Of a DNA stretch of 64,000 bases, positions 34,472-46,196 are shown piece after piece (the stretch's first letter is position 1; every line of letters starts with the position of its first letter). The notes beneath the pieces are model-generated. The model ran no database searches. It saw only the letters and a program-made list of their open reading frames with translations, and was not told the DNA's origin. Position numbers and translations under genes: made by a program. The stretch spans positions 13,832,546 through 13,896,545 of the forward strand of contig JAJEKV010000009.1 in assembly GCA_021234155.1 (NCBI GenBank), in the 5' to 3' direction. Source of the DNA: Isoetes taiwanensis. Its lineage: Eukaryota > Streptophyta > Lycopodiopsida > Isoetales > Isoetaceae.

Positions 34472-36076
34472 TCACTGCTTCTTCAGCTGCTCTTTCTTAT
34501 GTTGACAAGCCTGCTGTAGGAGCTGCATTTTATGTTCAAATATCTTAAATTCTTGAGATTGCAGCTCTAACCAACCCTCTTTCAAGGTTAGCAATGTCGG
34601 ATCATTGTTAGAACTCGATCCTGAAATGCCCATTCCTGTAAGTAGGTTTCGATCACCTCCAACACCTCCCCAAAAAGGAGAAATTGGTGTCATAGTACGG
34701 GCCATTGACGACATCATCATCCATTCAGCCAACCAGTCAAACTTCCCATCGATATTTCTTACAGTATCTTCGACGAATGTAACAATTTTGGTCTGCATTC
34801 CATTCAGCATGTCTTCAAATTTATTATGCATCTGCTGAAAGTTAACGTCATTTATATGCTGATCTGGATTGTGAGAATTGCCTCCAGTATTGACTTTATC
34901 AACTAATGGGACAATTTGTTTATGTTGATCTAAATTGGCCCCGGTCTTAACCTTATCAACTAATGGGACGCTTTCTTTACGAGTTGGTGGCAACTCTTCT
35001 GATGGAACAATGGACCTTTCTGCCGTACTTTTAAAAGGACTGGCCACCAACTTGGAGACCAAATTCCCATCAGTTGCACCTGCAACGTGGCCATTCTTAT
35101 CTGATGAATCCTTGCCCTTTTTCCTGGCAGCCTTCTCTTTTTTCTGTACTTTCACAATATTTGCCTGCTCATCAACTCTTTCAGGCTCCTGCACCCCATT
35201 TATATCAGCAGCTTCTGAACTTCCACCATATAGTTGCTGCCAAATAGCAAAAAGCTGTTCCTCTCCACTATTTTTGGGTTTATATTTGCCTTCTGCCTTC
35301 ATTTTGACTATAGACTCGTACCTTGACTTCATACGACGATATTTTTCATACATCTGTTCCTTCGACCAATCACCTGCAAGCTTTGATTTCAGAATTTCTT
35401 GTTGATCAGCCCAATAGTTGCCTCCCTTTGTAATTGGATATTTTAGTATATGAGATGATAGAGTTATCTCATCATCAGTAGACCAGTTTTGAATAGGCCG
35501 TTTGGCTGACTTGAGTGGTGAATTGTCTAACTCAACCTTTTCAACTTGAGACCCACCCACTTCAATTTCAGGACTTGGATCCTTTTGCTTTTTTTTCGTC
35601 TTCGACTTGGATTTTTCTCCATGCTGGCCATCTCCCATGACTGAATCGACAGTTCGAGATTTTTCTTTCCCATCAGCTTGTTTCTGCTTTGCTGCTTTCT
35701 CTATCTTTGGTGTAGGTGCGCTCTTTCTTTTCTCTGGGGATATTACCTTAGGAGAAAGGAATTCAAACCTCTGTTGCTCAGCCTTATTTTCAGACTTAGA
35801 ATGCTTCGACTTCTTATTTGAAGGCAGGCTAGACGCATCAGCACCATCTCTAGCCCTCTTATCAGAAATCTGTTGTGAAATAGGCTGTGCAGGAGAGTTC
35901 TTAGCACTCATACTACTACTACTTGTGGCATCACTGTCATCTTCGGACTCATCCTTACCATTCTGCTCTAGATTGGCAATTTCATTTCTTACATGATTAG
36001 TTTCTTTCTCCATGGAGCCAGATTCAGTTTGACTCTCGCTGTCTGAACTGTCGGTGTCTCTAAGAAAGTGAGACAT
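34472..36076 (-). CDS. GeBP/GPL-family transcription factor (DUF573)
   Basis: Plant-specific DNA-binding family related to GLABROUS1 enhancer-binding protein, nuclear. The reading frame of 534 codons is uninterrupted. The start is set at 36076 because a splice acceptor (CTCTCCAG, then GCT, then ATG) directly precedes it and the extra 14 codons upstream are intron. Residues 1-190 are Ser/Asp/Glu- and Lys-rich with several basic nuclear-signal-like runs. The DUF573 domain spans about 196-286: QNWSTDDEITLSSHIL, then LKSKLAGDWSKEQMYEKYRRMKS, then GEEQLFAIWQQLYG, matching the WS.EDE..L, D.S..Q...K.R.LK and IW..L pattern. A C-terminal stretch (about 480-534) is Gln/Lys-rich and likely coiled coil, compatible with the leucine-zipper-like dimer region of the family. 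Confidence 0.88.
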   Translation of the reverse strand: MSHFLRDTDSSDSESQTESGSMEKETNHVRNEIANLEQNGKDESEDDSDATSSSSMSAKNSPAQPISQQISDKRARDGADASSLPSNKKSKHSKSENKAEQQRFEFLSPKVISPEKRKSAPTPKIEKAAKQKQADGKEKSRTVDSVMGDGQHGEKSKSKTKKKQKDPSPEIEVGGSQVEKVELDNSPLKSAKRPIQNWSTDDEITLSSHILKYPITKGGNYWADQQEILKSKLAGDWSKEQMYEKYRRMKSRYESIVKMKAEGKYKPKNSGEEQLFAIWQQLYGGSSEAADINGVQEPERVDEQANIVKVQKKEKAARKKGKDSSDKNGHVAGATDGNLVSKLVASPFKSTAERSIVPSEELPPTRKESVPLVDKVKTGANLDQHKQIVPLVDKVNTGGNSHNPDQHINDVNFQQMHNKFEDMLNGMQTKIVTFVEDTVRNIDGKFDWLAEWMMMSSMARTMTPISPFWGGVGGDRNLLTGMGISGSSSNNDPTLLTLKEGWLELQSQEFKIFEHKMQLLQQACQHKKEQLKKQ

Positions 36077-36079
36077 AGC

Positions 36080-36320
36080 CTGGAGAGTTACATAACAAAC
36101 AATACATGAGACAGCCAATTTGATTCCTTAACAGTAACAGCAAATAACTCGACAAAGCAAAACTTTTAAGATGTCTTAAGACCATTCGCGATACGAAAAC
36201 CCGAAAACAAAACAGAATAAGGTGAAAAAAATCTCTTTGATATCTAGCAGAAAGGGCTAAGCAAGGATCAAAAGACGGATTGAGCTGAACAAGAGGAGGG
36301 CGGCGGTTTTAGATACTTAC
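36080..36320 (-). other. 5' UTR intron of the GeBP-like gene
   Basis: Read on the minus strand, GCCAA is followed by the donor GTAAGTATC at 36320, and the intron ends with ACTCTCCAG at 36080, giving 241 bp. The non-coding first exon begins somewhere near 36385-36400. The intron separates the promoter from an ATG three bases into exon 2. Confidence 0.65.
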
Positions 36321-36399
36321 TTGGCGAAGAGGGGATGCGGCGCTGCTGCTTGGTGCAGTCGAAAAGCTCGAGCCCTAATGGCGCATAGTTCTATCGTTA

Positions 36400-37740
36400 A
36401 TAGTGTTATGAGGCTCCACGTGTCTTCATTCAGCCTTAATGTGCATTTTTAATCTGGATACAACGGCATTATTGTACAATAGATTTTGTTGCAAAAGTGG
36501 CATGATCTTTTTAGGGGATAGATGGATGCAGCTCGTGGATTCGGAAAAAAAATTATGCTTGGCATCTCTAGTATCTTTTCTAATTAGGAAGGGGTAGATA
36601 ACGTCCTCTCCCGAGGAGTTATGGGCCATAAAAATGGCTGAGTGGCCATGTGGCCACCCGAAGATGGGCCGTCGTCTGGCGAGAATTTCCGTTAAATCGC
36701 ACGCCTCGAATTTCGGTGGCCACATGGCCCACGAGGCCATTTTTTGGCCCATAACTCGAGGGGAGGACGCGGGCTTTAACGCTGGGCGAGGCATTTAGCG
36801 GTCGACCGCCATAGCCAAGTTTGGCCCGACTTTTGGGAGCCCGACATCCGCGACTTCCGCGCCAGGAGTCCTCGGCATCGCGGAATCAAAATCCGATCCT
36901 CGAGAAAAGCGATGAAGGGCATTCTTGAGTTTCTTTTTAAACTACGAACAAAACTCCATAAATGCACCTTCTTCAAGAGCTTTGTTTGGCTGGCGAGGCC
37001 GATCTGGCTAAAGCGCCGGTGATAAAGACGCGTGCCGATTCCAAGGACTGAATGAGCGTGGCCTTCTTCAATTTCTTCAATCGCGGAGCCAAATATGAAA
37101 AGACGGGGCCGCCATAACCGATACATAAATGAACCAAGCCATTTTGCGAAAATTAAAAAAAGGATTCGTGGGAAGAAGCAGGAGCTTGATGCGATCAAAG
37201 CTAGAAAGAAAGAAAAAAAGAGAATAGGTTTATTACCTAGAAAAGAAAACACATATTATACGAAATGAGCAGGAGTCCGCATCCGTAATCAAATGGTCCG
37301 GCATCACAGAAATCAAAATCGGCTTCCGCAATCGAGGAACAGGGGAGGATGCTATCAACAATCGTCATTTTTGCCAAAGAAGCCCAACTATGGCGGCCAG
37401 TTCTGGCGATAAGACTGCAGAACTGGTTGCAGATGCTGCGGTGGATGCCATCTTCACTGAGAGATTAACACATCACTCATATGCCTGCACTTACAGTGCT
37501 GCCCCGGCTATGGCTATGTCGCTGCCCGGCTATGGCGGAGGGCCCAAAGAAAAGAAAGTGACCACGTTGCAGCAGAGGAAATGTTATGGCCATAACATCT
37601 TTGTTATGGTCATAACCAATTGGGCCACATAATGTTACTGGACATAACATCTCGAGATCAACGGCGGAGATTAAACCCTACAGCTAAATGTTGAGGCCAA
37701 TGACGTTAAGAAGTTAATGTTGATCATGTATTATTAGCTA
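36400..37740. other. Upstream flank of the GeBP-like gene with one short open frame
   Basis: A plus-strand frame at 37390-37632 begins MAASSGDKTAELVADAAVDAIF, which looks like a real N-terminus, but it loses protein character after about 45 codons and is not followed by a recognisable exon. The ATGGCC..CATGGCCC and GGCCACATGGCC phrases at 36640-36760 form a loose inverted repeat. The 158-codon minus-strand frame at 36776-37252 has no domain. Confidence 0.35.
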
Positions 37741-37756
37741 TGAAGCTAGATATATA

Positions 37757-37802
37757 GATACAATTTTAACGTCCACAGAGACTACCAAGAGCCATGGGAC
37801 GA
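37757..37802 (-). mobile_element. LINE 3'-terminal scrap
   Basis: ATTTTAACGTCCACAGAGAC..CCATGGGAC on the plus strand matches the terminal block at 48343-48390 and 55630-55675. Only about 45 bases are preserved, so this is the stub of a 5'-truncated minus-strand insertion. Confidence 0.5.
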
Positions 37803-38110
37803 TCAACTACCAGTTCTGCAATTATTATTTTGAACAGAAATATTTCCTGTATTATCCATGTGGGAACATTTAATTTTTTAAAAGGGGGGTGATACACATG
37901 AAAGTAGGATAACATGAGCGGCTAGGATTATCCATGTGGGAACATTTAATTTTTCTATCTTGTGAATAAAAAAGCAGTTCCCTTTCTTCAAAAAAAAAAG
38001 GGGATGATGATATTTCCTTCCTGCTTGATCTGAATAGAAGGGATGGCATTCTAATCGAGTAAGTCACAAAATTCATTACTTACCATGTAATACATTAACA
38101 AATCATATGA
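37803..38110. other. Intergenic DNA with a 30-bp direct repeat
   Basis: The phrase TTATCCATGTGGGAACATTT, followed by AATTTTT, occurs at 37853 and again at 37928. Nothing else is seen. Confidence 0.5.
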
Positions 38111-38115
38111 AATTA

Positions 38116-38709
38116 CACTGAGTTGCGGCCCGCAGCTCTACCTGCGTTCCCAGCTGCCCCTGAAAAAGTGCAGACTCATTGCCTCCATTCGCACAGGTGC
38201 CCACCATCTCCGCATCGAGACGGGCAGGTGGATTGGGAGCCCCGCCAGGACAGGCTCTGTCAGTGCTGTCAAACGGGTGCCATTGAGGATGAGTCCCACA
38301 CTTTCCGTGAGTTGCCCGGCAAGATTCCGGTCGGATCCGGGCGATATCGCCCCTTAGTAATGCACCTGACTTGCCCCTACATTTGCCGATGAACACACCA
38401 AGCCAATCGTGCGGTCACCGGGTCGTTACATTCGAGGTAATGGATCTATGAGCCCACCTTTGCTTACTCACCGGCCCATTGACCGACGCACCACTACGGT
38501 CATACATGAGTGTATATATTTGTGTGCTTTTGCATTTCATTATATTGGAATCTTTGTCCGCCCAGGCCGACATCACACGGTTTTTCCTCGAAAACCCTTG
38601 GTGGTTTTAATCCCGGGTAGTAATCCGCTGCACGCTTTTGTATTGGGTCCCATAGACCGATTGGTCTCCGTGGACGATAAAAATACCTTCCTTCCTTCCT
38701 TCCTTCCTT
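38116..38709 (+). mobile_element. LINE fragment L4, 3' end with (TTCC)n tail
   Basis: The plus strand encodes the end of the LINE ORF. A His/Arg segment is followed by RLCQCCQTGAIEDESHTFREL, a CCHC-type knuckle resembling the C-terminus of several plant LINE ORF2 proteins. The 3' UTR holds TTTTCCTCGAAAACCC and then GGGTCCCATAGACCGATTGG..CGTGGACGATAAAAATACC. The element ends in about six TTCC units (38686-38709). The same terminal block on the minus strand at 48.3 and 55.6 kb ends in TTCTA units instead. Confidence 0.75.
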
Positions 38710-38894
38710 ATAAGCAAACTAGGCAGGAAATTAGAGTAGATGTATAAACCCCATAAACCAAAATTCATAGTTGTCTTTTCTAAAATCTGAATGACTTCTT
38801 TGTTGGCTTCTTCATTTCTTCTTGCCGATAGGATTAGATGAAGGCAAACATGTTTAGGAGAACATTCAACAATCCAAGAAATAAGTAATACTAG

Positions 38895-38922
38895 TAAACA
38901 GGTGCCCGACTTTGCCGGGCTA
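38895..38922 (-). terminator. Helitron 3' hairpin
   Basis: GTGCCCGACTTTGCCGGGC on the plus strand forms a GC-rich stem with a short loop. It ends 9-10 bases from the CTAG terminus and is the transposition-termination hairpin typical of Helitrons. Confidence 0.8.
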
Positions 38923-39357
38923 ATGTCCTAGGCATGTGCTTTTACTTGGCCTTTAACACCCTAGTAAATATGTGCCTCAAACGTCCATATGTGAAACTTT
39001 GACGTTTTTTGCTTTTGTAATTATTTTTGTTATTGAAATAGTATAATGCCAGTAGCATTTGCGTTCATGGATTTCAATAGAAAACAATGCTTTATAAGGA
39101 ATGTAGGAGATAGTTAAATATCCTCTGAAGGCAAAAAATCTGGAAAGACAAATCCAAAATTGATGCTGAAAATGTCACTCTTAGAAGTAGTTAAGTACAT
39201 CAATAAGAAATAAGTACAAAAATATATAAAACACAAAATCTTGTCCTGACTCATTGATGTATTTTAGTTCACGATGGAACTCTAAATATACATCTCCACA
39301 TGGCGCACGTCACTAAGGGCCTAATGTTGTACTTCGTTGGATGCTCCCGTGATATCT

Positions 39358-40034
39358 TCACTTCTCCAACAGATAACATCTTGGCCGCGGTAAAAGTGAG
39401 ATGTATAGGCGAGTCATTGATTCGAACTGCCCACGATTCTCATGACTATCAAGCACATGAGACAACTCATCCTGAAAGTAGGCTCGTATAATAAAATCAT
39501 CAGATACCGCATCGGGAAAAAATGATTTGTAGATTCTAAAAAGTGTTCCATTACATATTCCAATGCAGGTGAGTTCTTTTGCTACCAAAACACCAATTCG
39601 CCAGTGCACGGTGTCATTTCTCATCTGATAAAAAAAGATAAGCATTTGAAGGTTAGACAAAGCACTACATTATCCAATAAATAGATACATGTATGATATC
39701 CTCCACTCACCTCTCTCAAAGCACATCCGCGTAAACAATGTTCCCTCGGGTAGACTTGAGCAAACAGGAAGCCATCAATTAGTTAGATACAGCGCTCCAA
39801 CTTGACAATCTCATCAGCGTTAAATATTTCTTTGAGCTTTGCAATGAGCTCCTCAATTTCCACACTTGCTACCCCATGTACATGAGCATGGTATTTTCGT
39901 TCCCAATCATACCATGACCCAAGAGCGCGTATGACAAAAGTAACACGGGAGATGTGGTAGCTCCTTTCACCCTTTAGGCATTTGGCGACATGGTGACCAA
40001 AGACATACCACCACGGGACCAAAATACGCATCAT
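39358..40034 (-). CDS. Unrecognised Helitron-borne coding segments
   Basis: Two minus-strand frames, 39783-40034 (starting MMRILVPWWYVFGHHVAKCL) and 39358-39660 (containing VHWRIGVLVAKELTCIGICNGTLFRI), have convincing protein composition. They are probably exons of one gene read after the helicase; AC/CT splice-like bases flank the gap at 39661-39782. I do not recognise a family. Plant Helitrons may carry RPA-like single-strand-binding genes in this position, but I cannot see OB-fold or zinc motifs here. A captured host fragment is the other possibility. Confidence 0.4.
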
Positions 40035-40148
40035 CTACATGGATGAAAAAGTAAGTAAGATAAAAATAAAAGGAATAAAGAAAGTAGAAGGTATCAATAA
40101 GAACAAAGATTCTCTAGAAGTAGTGATTTTTAAGTATCAGACTCACAC

Positions 40149-43100
40149 TTAGAGGAGTTCTTTGTATACAATGTCTATTGTATATCTTGATCTGTCGACA
40201 TCAACCCTAACATCTCCATCCTTCGATAGAATGAGTACCTTTATGCCTTGGATTTCTTGAGCCATCGATAGTGCCACGTAGAGTTGTCTGTGACTGAATA
40301 CTGGATTTGGCAAATACAAACCAACCATTTTCATTATTTGGCCTTGGGACTTCTGCATTATTGGGCACCAAAGGTATTTGAAATATGAACACTCTGGTTC
40401 CAATATTCTTTCCAGTGACACTCGGCATCTATAGCACGTCTTCCCAATGAACGTATAATGAGGCGAGTGCCATTGTAGAGTCCCTTACGTGTAGAAATAG
40501 ACCCCAATAACATGACAATCATGCCAACCTTCAAAGTTAATTGATGAGGAGGCATCCCACTTGGAGTTTTCGCATTCAAAAATTCAATAGGATAGATCCC
40601 TGTGTCATTCTCATTAACAGCTCGATCAACACTGTAATAATTAATAGGTGCAGCAGGCAACCACTCTGTCATCCTCTTATTTACTTCATCTACATTCTCG
40701 TTCAGCGGCATAAGTATTGCCCTTTGCACCCAATAAGACACACTTCCATAATTCGTTGAAACATCAGGGAATGCCACGACTAGCAAGTCATTTAAGTTCT
40801 GCGACTTCACACAAATCTCTTCTGGAAGACGTATTACGTCTGATCCAATGTTGGGAAACGTGGTCTCAAGTCCATCTCCAACTCGTAGGAGATACTCTGC
40901 AAACGCCTTTTGCTCTTCCGCGTCTCTTCCCACACTATTCATTACTCGCATATTTATGTTCAGCTTATGTTCCTCGACATGATCCCATATGTAAGAGCAT
41001 TTCAAGGAAGCATGCGCAATTTGGGGACGATTTCCTCGTGGAACCACAGGTGGAAGCTAGCAAAAATCTCCTCCCAAAACAACAATGAGTCCCCCAAACA
41101 ATTTGTCACATGACATCACGTCATGGAGCGTTCTATTCAGTGCTTCATAAACATATTTATGCATCATTGGGGCCTCGTCCCATATAATCATGTGAGTCGC
41201 TCTTATCAATTTTGCCAGCTCCAACTGCTTTGGAATATTGTAAGTTGATGTCTCATCTATGTTTATCGGTATCTTGAACCTTGAGTGTGCAGCGCGCCCA
41301 CCCTTCAATAAAGTGGATACAATTTCTGAAGAAGCAACTGCAAGTGCAATGATACCTTTGGCACGAACATAAGACAACATGGTGTTAAAAAAAAAACTCT
41401 TTCCCGAGCTTCCTACACCCTGAACGAAAAACACTCGTCCTTTTTCCAACATCACGTGCTCATCGATCACACGGTCGAAGATAACACTGATATAGGCAGT
41501 CCACAACTTGCACCTCTACCATATCTTCTTAAAACAACTCATCCCGAAATTGATAGGTCTATTGCATGCTCAGGAATGATGAAATCAAACTCCCTTAAGG
41601 ACCGTCCGACAGAGTTCGTACGATCTTCAATGTCTAGAAGTGCCACGTCAAAAAATTGATCACACACATTTACACTTTGATCTTCTGCAACCCTTCGTGC
41701 CTCATACAAGAAGTCATCGATAATAGAAAGCTTAACTTCTTCCCACGGTTGTAGTGGATTCGATGGTTCGCAATTTAAAAGGATCATGGCAAACATGTAT
41801 CGCAATTGTGGTGGCATACCCCATGCTGCTGCTTCTTGAAGATATTCGAGCCATTCTGTGTCATCTCGAAGCAACACACGACGAATGCAAGCTTCTTTAT
41901 ATGTTGCACACAACTCCCCATCAAAAGAGCATAAATCTTCAAAACTAATTGCACATGTCATGTGGGTCAATAGGAGCCGTAAATAGTATCGCTCTCCTTC
42001 TGAAGGATTAACAAAGTACATGCATCCAATAGTGGGAAACTTCTGGTTGTTGGACCTGTACAGCCATTTTCTACGGGTTTATCGTAGGTAAACTTTTTAG
42101 GAAAATCATGATAGAGCAATTGAGTAGCCTCTCTATTTCCAGATGCAATCATCTCGAAAAAAGCTGTTAATGTTATTCCGTTATTTTTGCTTCTTATACT
42201 GTCCATGCTCGTACCTTCTCGATAGTATATATCTTGTTGCATTGGGAGATGCACAGCCACTCTAATGACATGAGGAAACTGTTGTTGTATTTCATATGAG
42301 AGGATTCTCCATGATGCCTCAGAAGCTGAGAAATAGCGTGCATTCAGGAATTGCTCAACCTCATCATGGTTTATGGTGGGTCCCCTACTAGTAGATGCAC
42401 CATCACTCGCTGCTGCTAAGTTCACATTGATCATATCCGGCCTTTTGTAGACATATTTGTATAGATATTTAATGGCCTTTACAGCAACACATACCTCAAC
42501 ATTGATATGGCACTTGAAGTACGATGTCAGCCACGAATTATATGGCACGACCCATCTGTTGTCTAAATCTATATCCCTTTTTTTCACCTTTCGCCCATCG
42601 TCCCTTCCTCGGTATAACGGATATCCGTCAACAACTGTCGTCTCATCTAAAAATGCACGTGGATAATGTCTTGTACACTTACCATCATGCATGCATGGAC
42701 TATTCGGATATCCAATACCACATGGCCTATGCATCATATTACGAGTGACTACCTCATACAATTCAGGATATACATCTTTGTCTGGTATTTCAGCACAAAT
42801 TAATTGATCAATCTCTTCGGCTGTGAAGGGCTTGTGTTCCTGATCCAACATAGTCAACAAATGTGCATGTGGCAAGCCTCTCTTCTGGAACTCAATGACA
42901 TAGACTTTAGCAATTATGCAGCCGAATATACCATGATTGGTTATCAGATCTATCAGCTCCTTTACCATCATATGGAATACTCTAGCCACTAACTCTGGTC
43001 TATCACTTGGCGATTGGCCATATAATAATTCCCTCCTAATCTCTTACGAATTTGCATTGGGAGTCATGGTTATAAAGAGGTCCGGCCTCCCATGTTCACG

Positions 43101-44986
43101 AACAATAGACATAGCATCCTGATATCGTTGGGTCGTGTATCTCGGACCTCCCACATGTAAGGATGGTAACACAACTTTTCGGCCAATAGCACTTGCATCG
43201 TCTCCTTCAAAGTCCATAATGCCCTGTAACATGTCTTTTCGAATGGTGTGTTGATTCAACACCACGAATTGCAGTCTTTATTGTTCCATCTTTGCAAACA
43301 TATCACAAATGTATTCTTGAAACAATCGGCCAGCCATGTGAAGGGGAGATGCATACCCACGACGCGTGAACAGATGATATCTGTAGTACTCTATAATAGT
43401 TACTTCCTTTGCGCCACTCTGTCCATGAGGTATTTTAAGATGCCATCCATCTGTACCATAGGGAAGAAGTAGCACAAAATGCAATGGATCATACGCTGAG
43501 TGATATGCATCTATAAACTTCACACCACCATCCTTAGAGTGTATAATAATGTCCGTCTGATCATCTTCGGGCTTATCATTGATAGGCATTAAGACAACTA
43601 CCTCATTTACAGTTGGAGCATTATATTGCCTCCTCACAGGATTTTGGACATTGCAAGAAGGTATACGCAAATGGATATCCATGGTTGGATGGATACACAT
43701 AATCCGTGCCACACTCAAGAATATGCTAACAAATGGATTGTACTCTGTCATAAGGGCCTGCAACTGCACCACTATTTCTTGCCTCAATCCATCAAAAATG
43801 GACATCCTGCATTCAACTTGCATGTCCTCGCCATCCATGATGTATATCTGTGCAAATTTTGCATGCACTTGATGCCCTTGCGGTGGCAATAATGTTCCCA
43901 TCTTATGGCATATACGGCCATTGACCCTAAAAGTGTATAAGCTCCACCAATAGCATTTGCCAACGCCCATCAATTTTCACACCCACTGAGGCAAACGAAA
44001 AAATACTATTGTACTTTCTAATGTTCATGCGAAAGTGATCACCCAAAGTATCTGTTCTCGTATATAGGTCAAACAATGCCTGTGGTGGTTCTGGAATCAA
44101 TGGCAACTGCACATTTCCATTAGCACATGCCCTGCACTTCTTTTTTATTGTGAGTTCTGCTTTCCACTGCATAGCCCCACAATACAAACATCTATGATCC
44201 ATGTTATTAAGGTCATGAGGAGGAGGTAAATTCCACGTCCATGCTATCTTGTTGAAACCGCTTTTACCAGTAGGACGTTCTCTAGGAGAAGTGTCATAAT
44301 CCAACCTCATGGTTGTATGTTTTGCCTGTCTTCTTCGATCCATGCGTCTTCTCCTTTGACTATTGCTCTCAGCTTCAGGTGTCATATAGGATGGGTCATC
44401 CCTTATTGTTATAGTTTTCCCCGTATGTGTAGCAGTTCCTTCCATAACCATGTCGTTCAAATGCTGGCGTCTTGTCGATAACATATCTACTTGACCAGAC
44501 AGACAATGCATTGGCTCTGGCATGACTGTCTCCTCAATTGCGAGCGCATTAGATGATTGGTCAACATGAACTGTCTCTGGAACATTCACATCATATTCTA
44601 ACCTCAAAGCCTTAGCCTTTGCAACACGCTTACGTCTCAAACGTCTCTTCTTAGCAGATCTATTTTTTTCATGGCCGACCATATATGAGGGTTGTTGGCC
44701 CGCGATGGGTGGCGTCTTTTACCAAGATCTTCCTATACCCACTTGACCCGGACAAAAATGCATTGGCTCTGGCGTGTTGCCTCCCGATTCTTGGTGCATT
44801 TGTTGATTGGCCAACATGAACTTTCTCTGGATTATTCACATCATATTCTAACCTCAAGGCTCTAGCCTTTGCAACGCGCTTACGTGCCAAACATCTCTTT
44901 CTAGCAAACTTACTTTCATTGATGGGTGTCATATATGAGGGATTGTTGGCCACAGCAGGTGGCGTCTTTTTGTAAGACCTCCCCAT
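40149..44986 (-). pseudogene. Helitron Rep/PIF1-helicase gene, decayed
   Basis: Domains in order on the minus strand: three N-terminal basic repeats ending RLEYDV or RLDYD (44320-44960); a CLYCGAM..C..C zinc region (44110-44210); the Helitron-like N domain (LPSLHVGGPRYTTQRYQDAM, about 43150); the HUH Rep core with GLPHAHLL (about 42860) and the paired tyrosines of KYLYKYVYK (about 42450); then a PIF1-type helicase with Walker A QGVGSSGKS (41430) and Walker B IIWDEAP (41180), and a C-terminal QLYVALS segment (40270). Breaks: in-frame stops near 43278, 43042 and 41057; frame changes near 43950, 42040, 41520 and 40390, the last with loss of about 20 residues. All other catalytic motifs are readable, so decay looks recent. 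Not functional as it stands. Confidence 0.9.
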
Positions 44987-45731
44987 ATCGAGTCTCCGAT
45001 ATGTGTAACCCTATATCCGTTCAGATTTTTTGCATGAAAATAACCTCCTACATATTTCTTTTACATATGACTAAGAAATTACCCACCACATTCAATAGAA
45101 TGCACAATTAACCTAAAGGAGATAGGACTCACCTTTGATGTAGTATGATATTCTCCTTCGAAGTGCAAGTAGAAAAGTAAGCCCTGTAATTATGATGGCG
45201 GTTTACAGACAAATCATAGATTTATGCAAAATGTACTAATAGAGTCTTATGGCATAATAGAATTTCAAGCTGAATCTTTGGTTTTAAAAGTATTATTATT
45301 ATGCGCATTTTCAAGATTATGAATAGCTACGAACATGCAATGTAAAGGAATCTACCTAAGCAAAGAATATGGCTCACCTTTGATGGTTGCCAAAGTTGTT
45401 ATCTCCTTGAAAGTGGAAGTAAAAGATTGACCTGTACAAAAAGTAGAAAGAGATGAGATGGCACCTTCATAAAAGTACAACCCCCAATAAAGTGTTGGCT
45501 ACAGAACGTGCAAGATAACCTTCCTTCTCTCCAAAACTATCATTTATAATTGGGACACATGGGTTCAAGCATATTGTTGTAGTTTATATACACGTGTTTA
45601 TCATATGCCAAGATATACATCTTGATTGACGAACACATCTTTATTAGTGAATATTGTAGAAAACAAAGAGTTCCATAGATAGGGAGCACATTTATTATTA
45701 ACAATGCCAAAAGCTCAGGCGTTTCAATAGG

Positions 45732-46196
45732 CTACACATCTAAACCATTTTGTACCATATACTCAGTGTATAAAATAGCATCCATGGCATTTGTGAACTT
45801 TTGAACACGGATATATATGTGTTTATGAAACACGCGTTCTAAGAGACTGATGAACTTATCAACATCTACTTGAATTTTAGAGGTTTGAGATAGCGGAAGC
45901 CCAAGCGACTCCTGAACTCCATACCACTCCGCAAAAACTCTAGCGGCCCATAGCAAACTCTCAACTTTGGCAAGCTTTGGAACTCTCTCTTGGTTTGGTG
46001 ATGTCGAGGATTCAGCGTCAATGTCTAACATAATTTCCTCAAGGTCCTCATAGTTATTCAAGTATTGAACATATTCATCAAGGTCATCTTTAAATGGTGG
46101 CACATCATGCCCATCCTCAAAATGTTTGGCAAGCAATTTTGGGTACGAATCCCACTCAACATTGATGACTACCATCTGCATTAGTGTAGGAATCAA
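45732..46196 (-). CDS. Unrecognised 154-residue protein inside the Helitron 5' half
   Basis: Uninterrupted frame, acidic in the first half (DDLDEYVQYLNNYEDLEEIMLDIDAES) with a helical second half ending YTEYMVQNGLDV. No family is recognised. It lies upstream of the Rep gene on the same strand. The 45000-45730 interval between them has splice-like CACC/TTTGAT repeats (CTCACCTTTGATG at 45131 and 45375) and may hold introns. It could be an N-terminal exon of the transposon gene, an accessory protein or captured host sequence. Confidence 0.4.
   Translation of the reverse strand: MIPTLMQMVVINVEWDSYPKLLAKHFEDGHDVPPFKDDLDEYVQYLNNYEDLEEIMLDIDAESSTSPNQERVPKLAKVESLLWAARVFAEWYGVQESLGLPLSQTSKIQVDVDKFISLLERVFHKHIYIRVQKFTNAMDAILYTEYMVQNGLDV

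Noticed and set aside
34605-35996. Plus-strand frames antisense to the GeBP-like gene
   Set aside because: Shadows of a strongly coding minus-strand frame with biased composition.
36776-37252. 158-codon minus-strand frame with a hydrophobic start
   Set aside because: It resembles a signal peptide, but the rest has no domain, and codon and composition style are unlike the neighbouring GeBP gene; probably chance.
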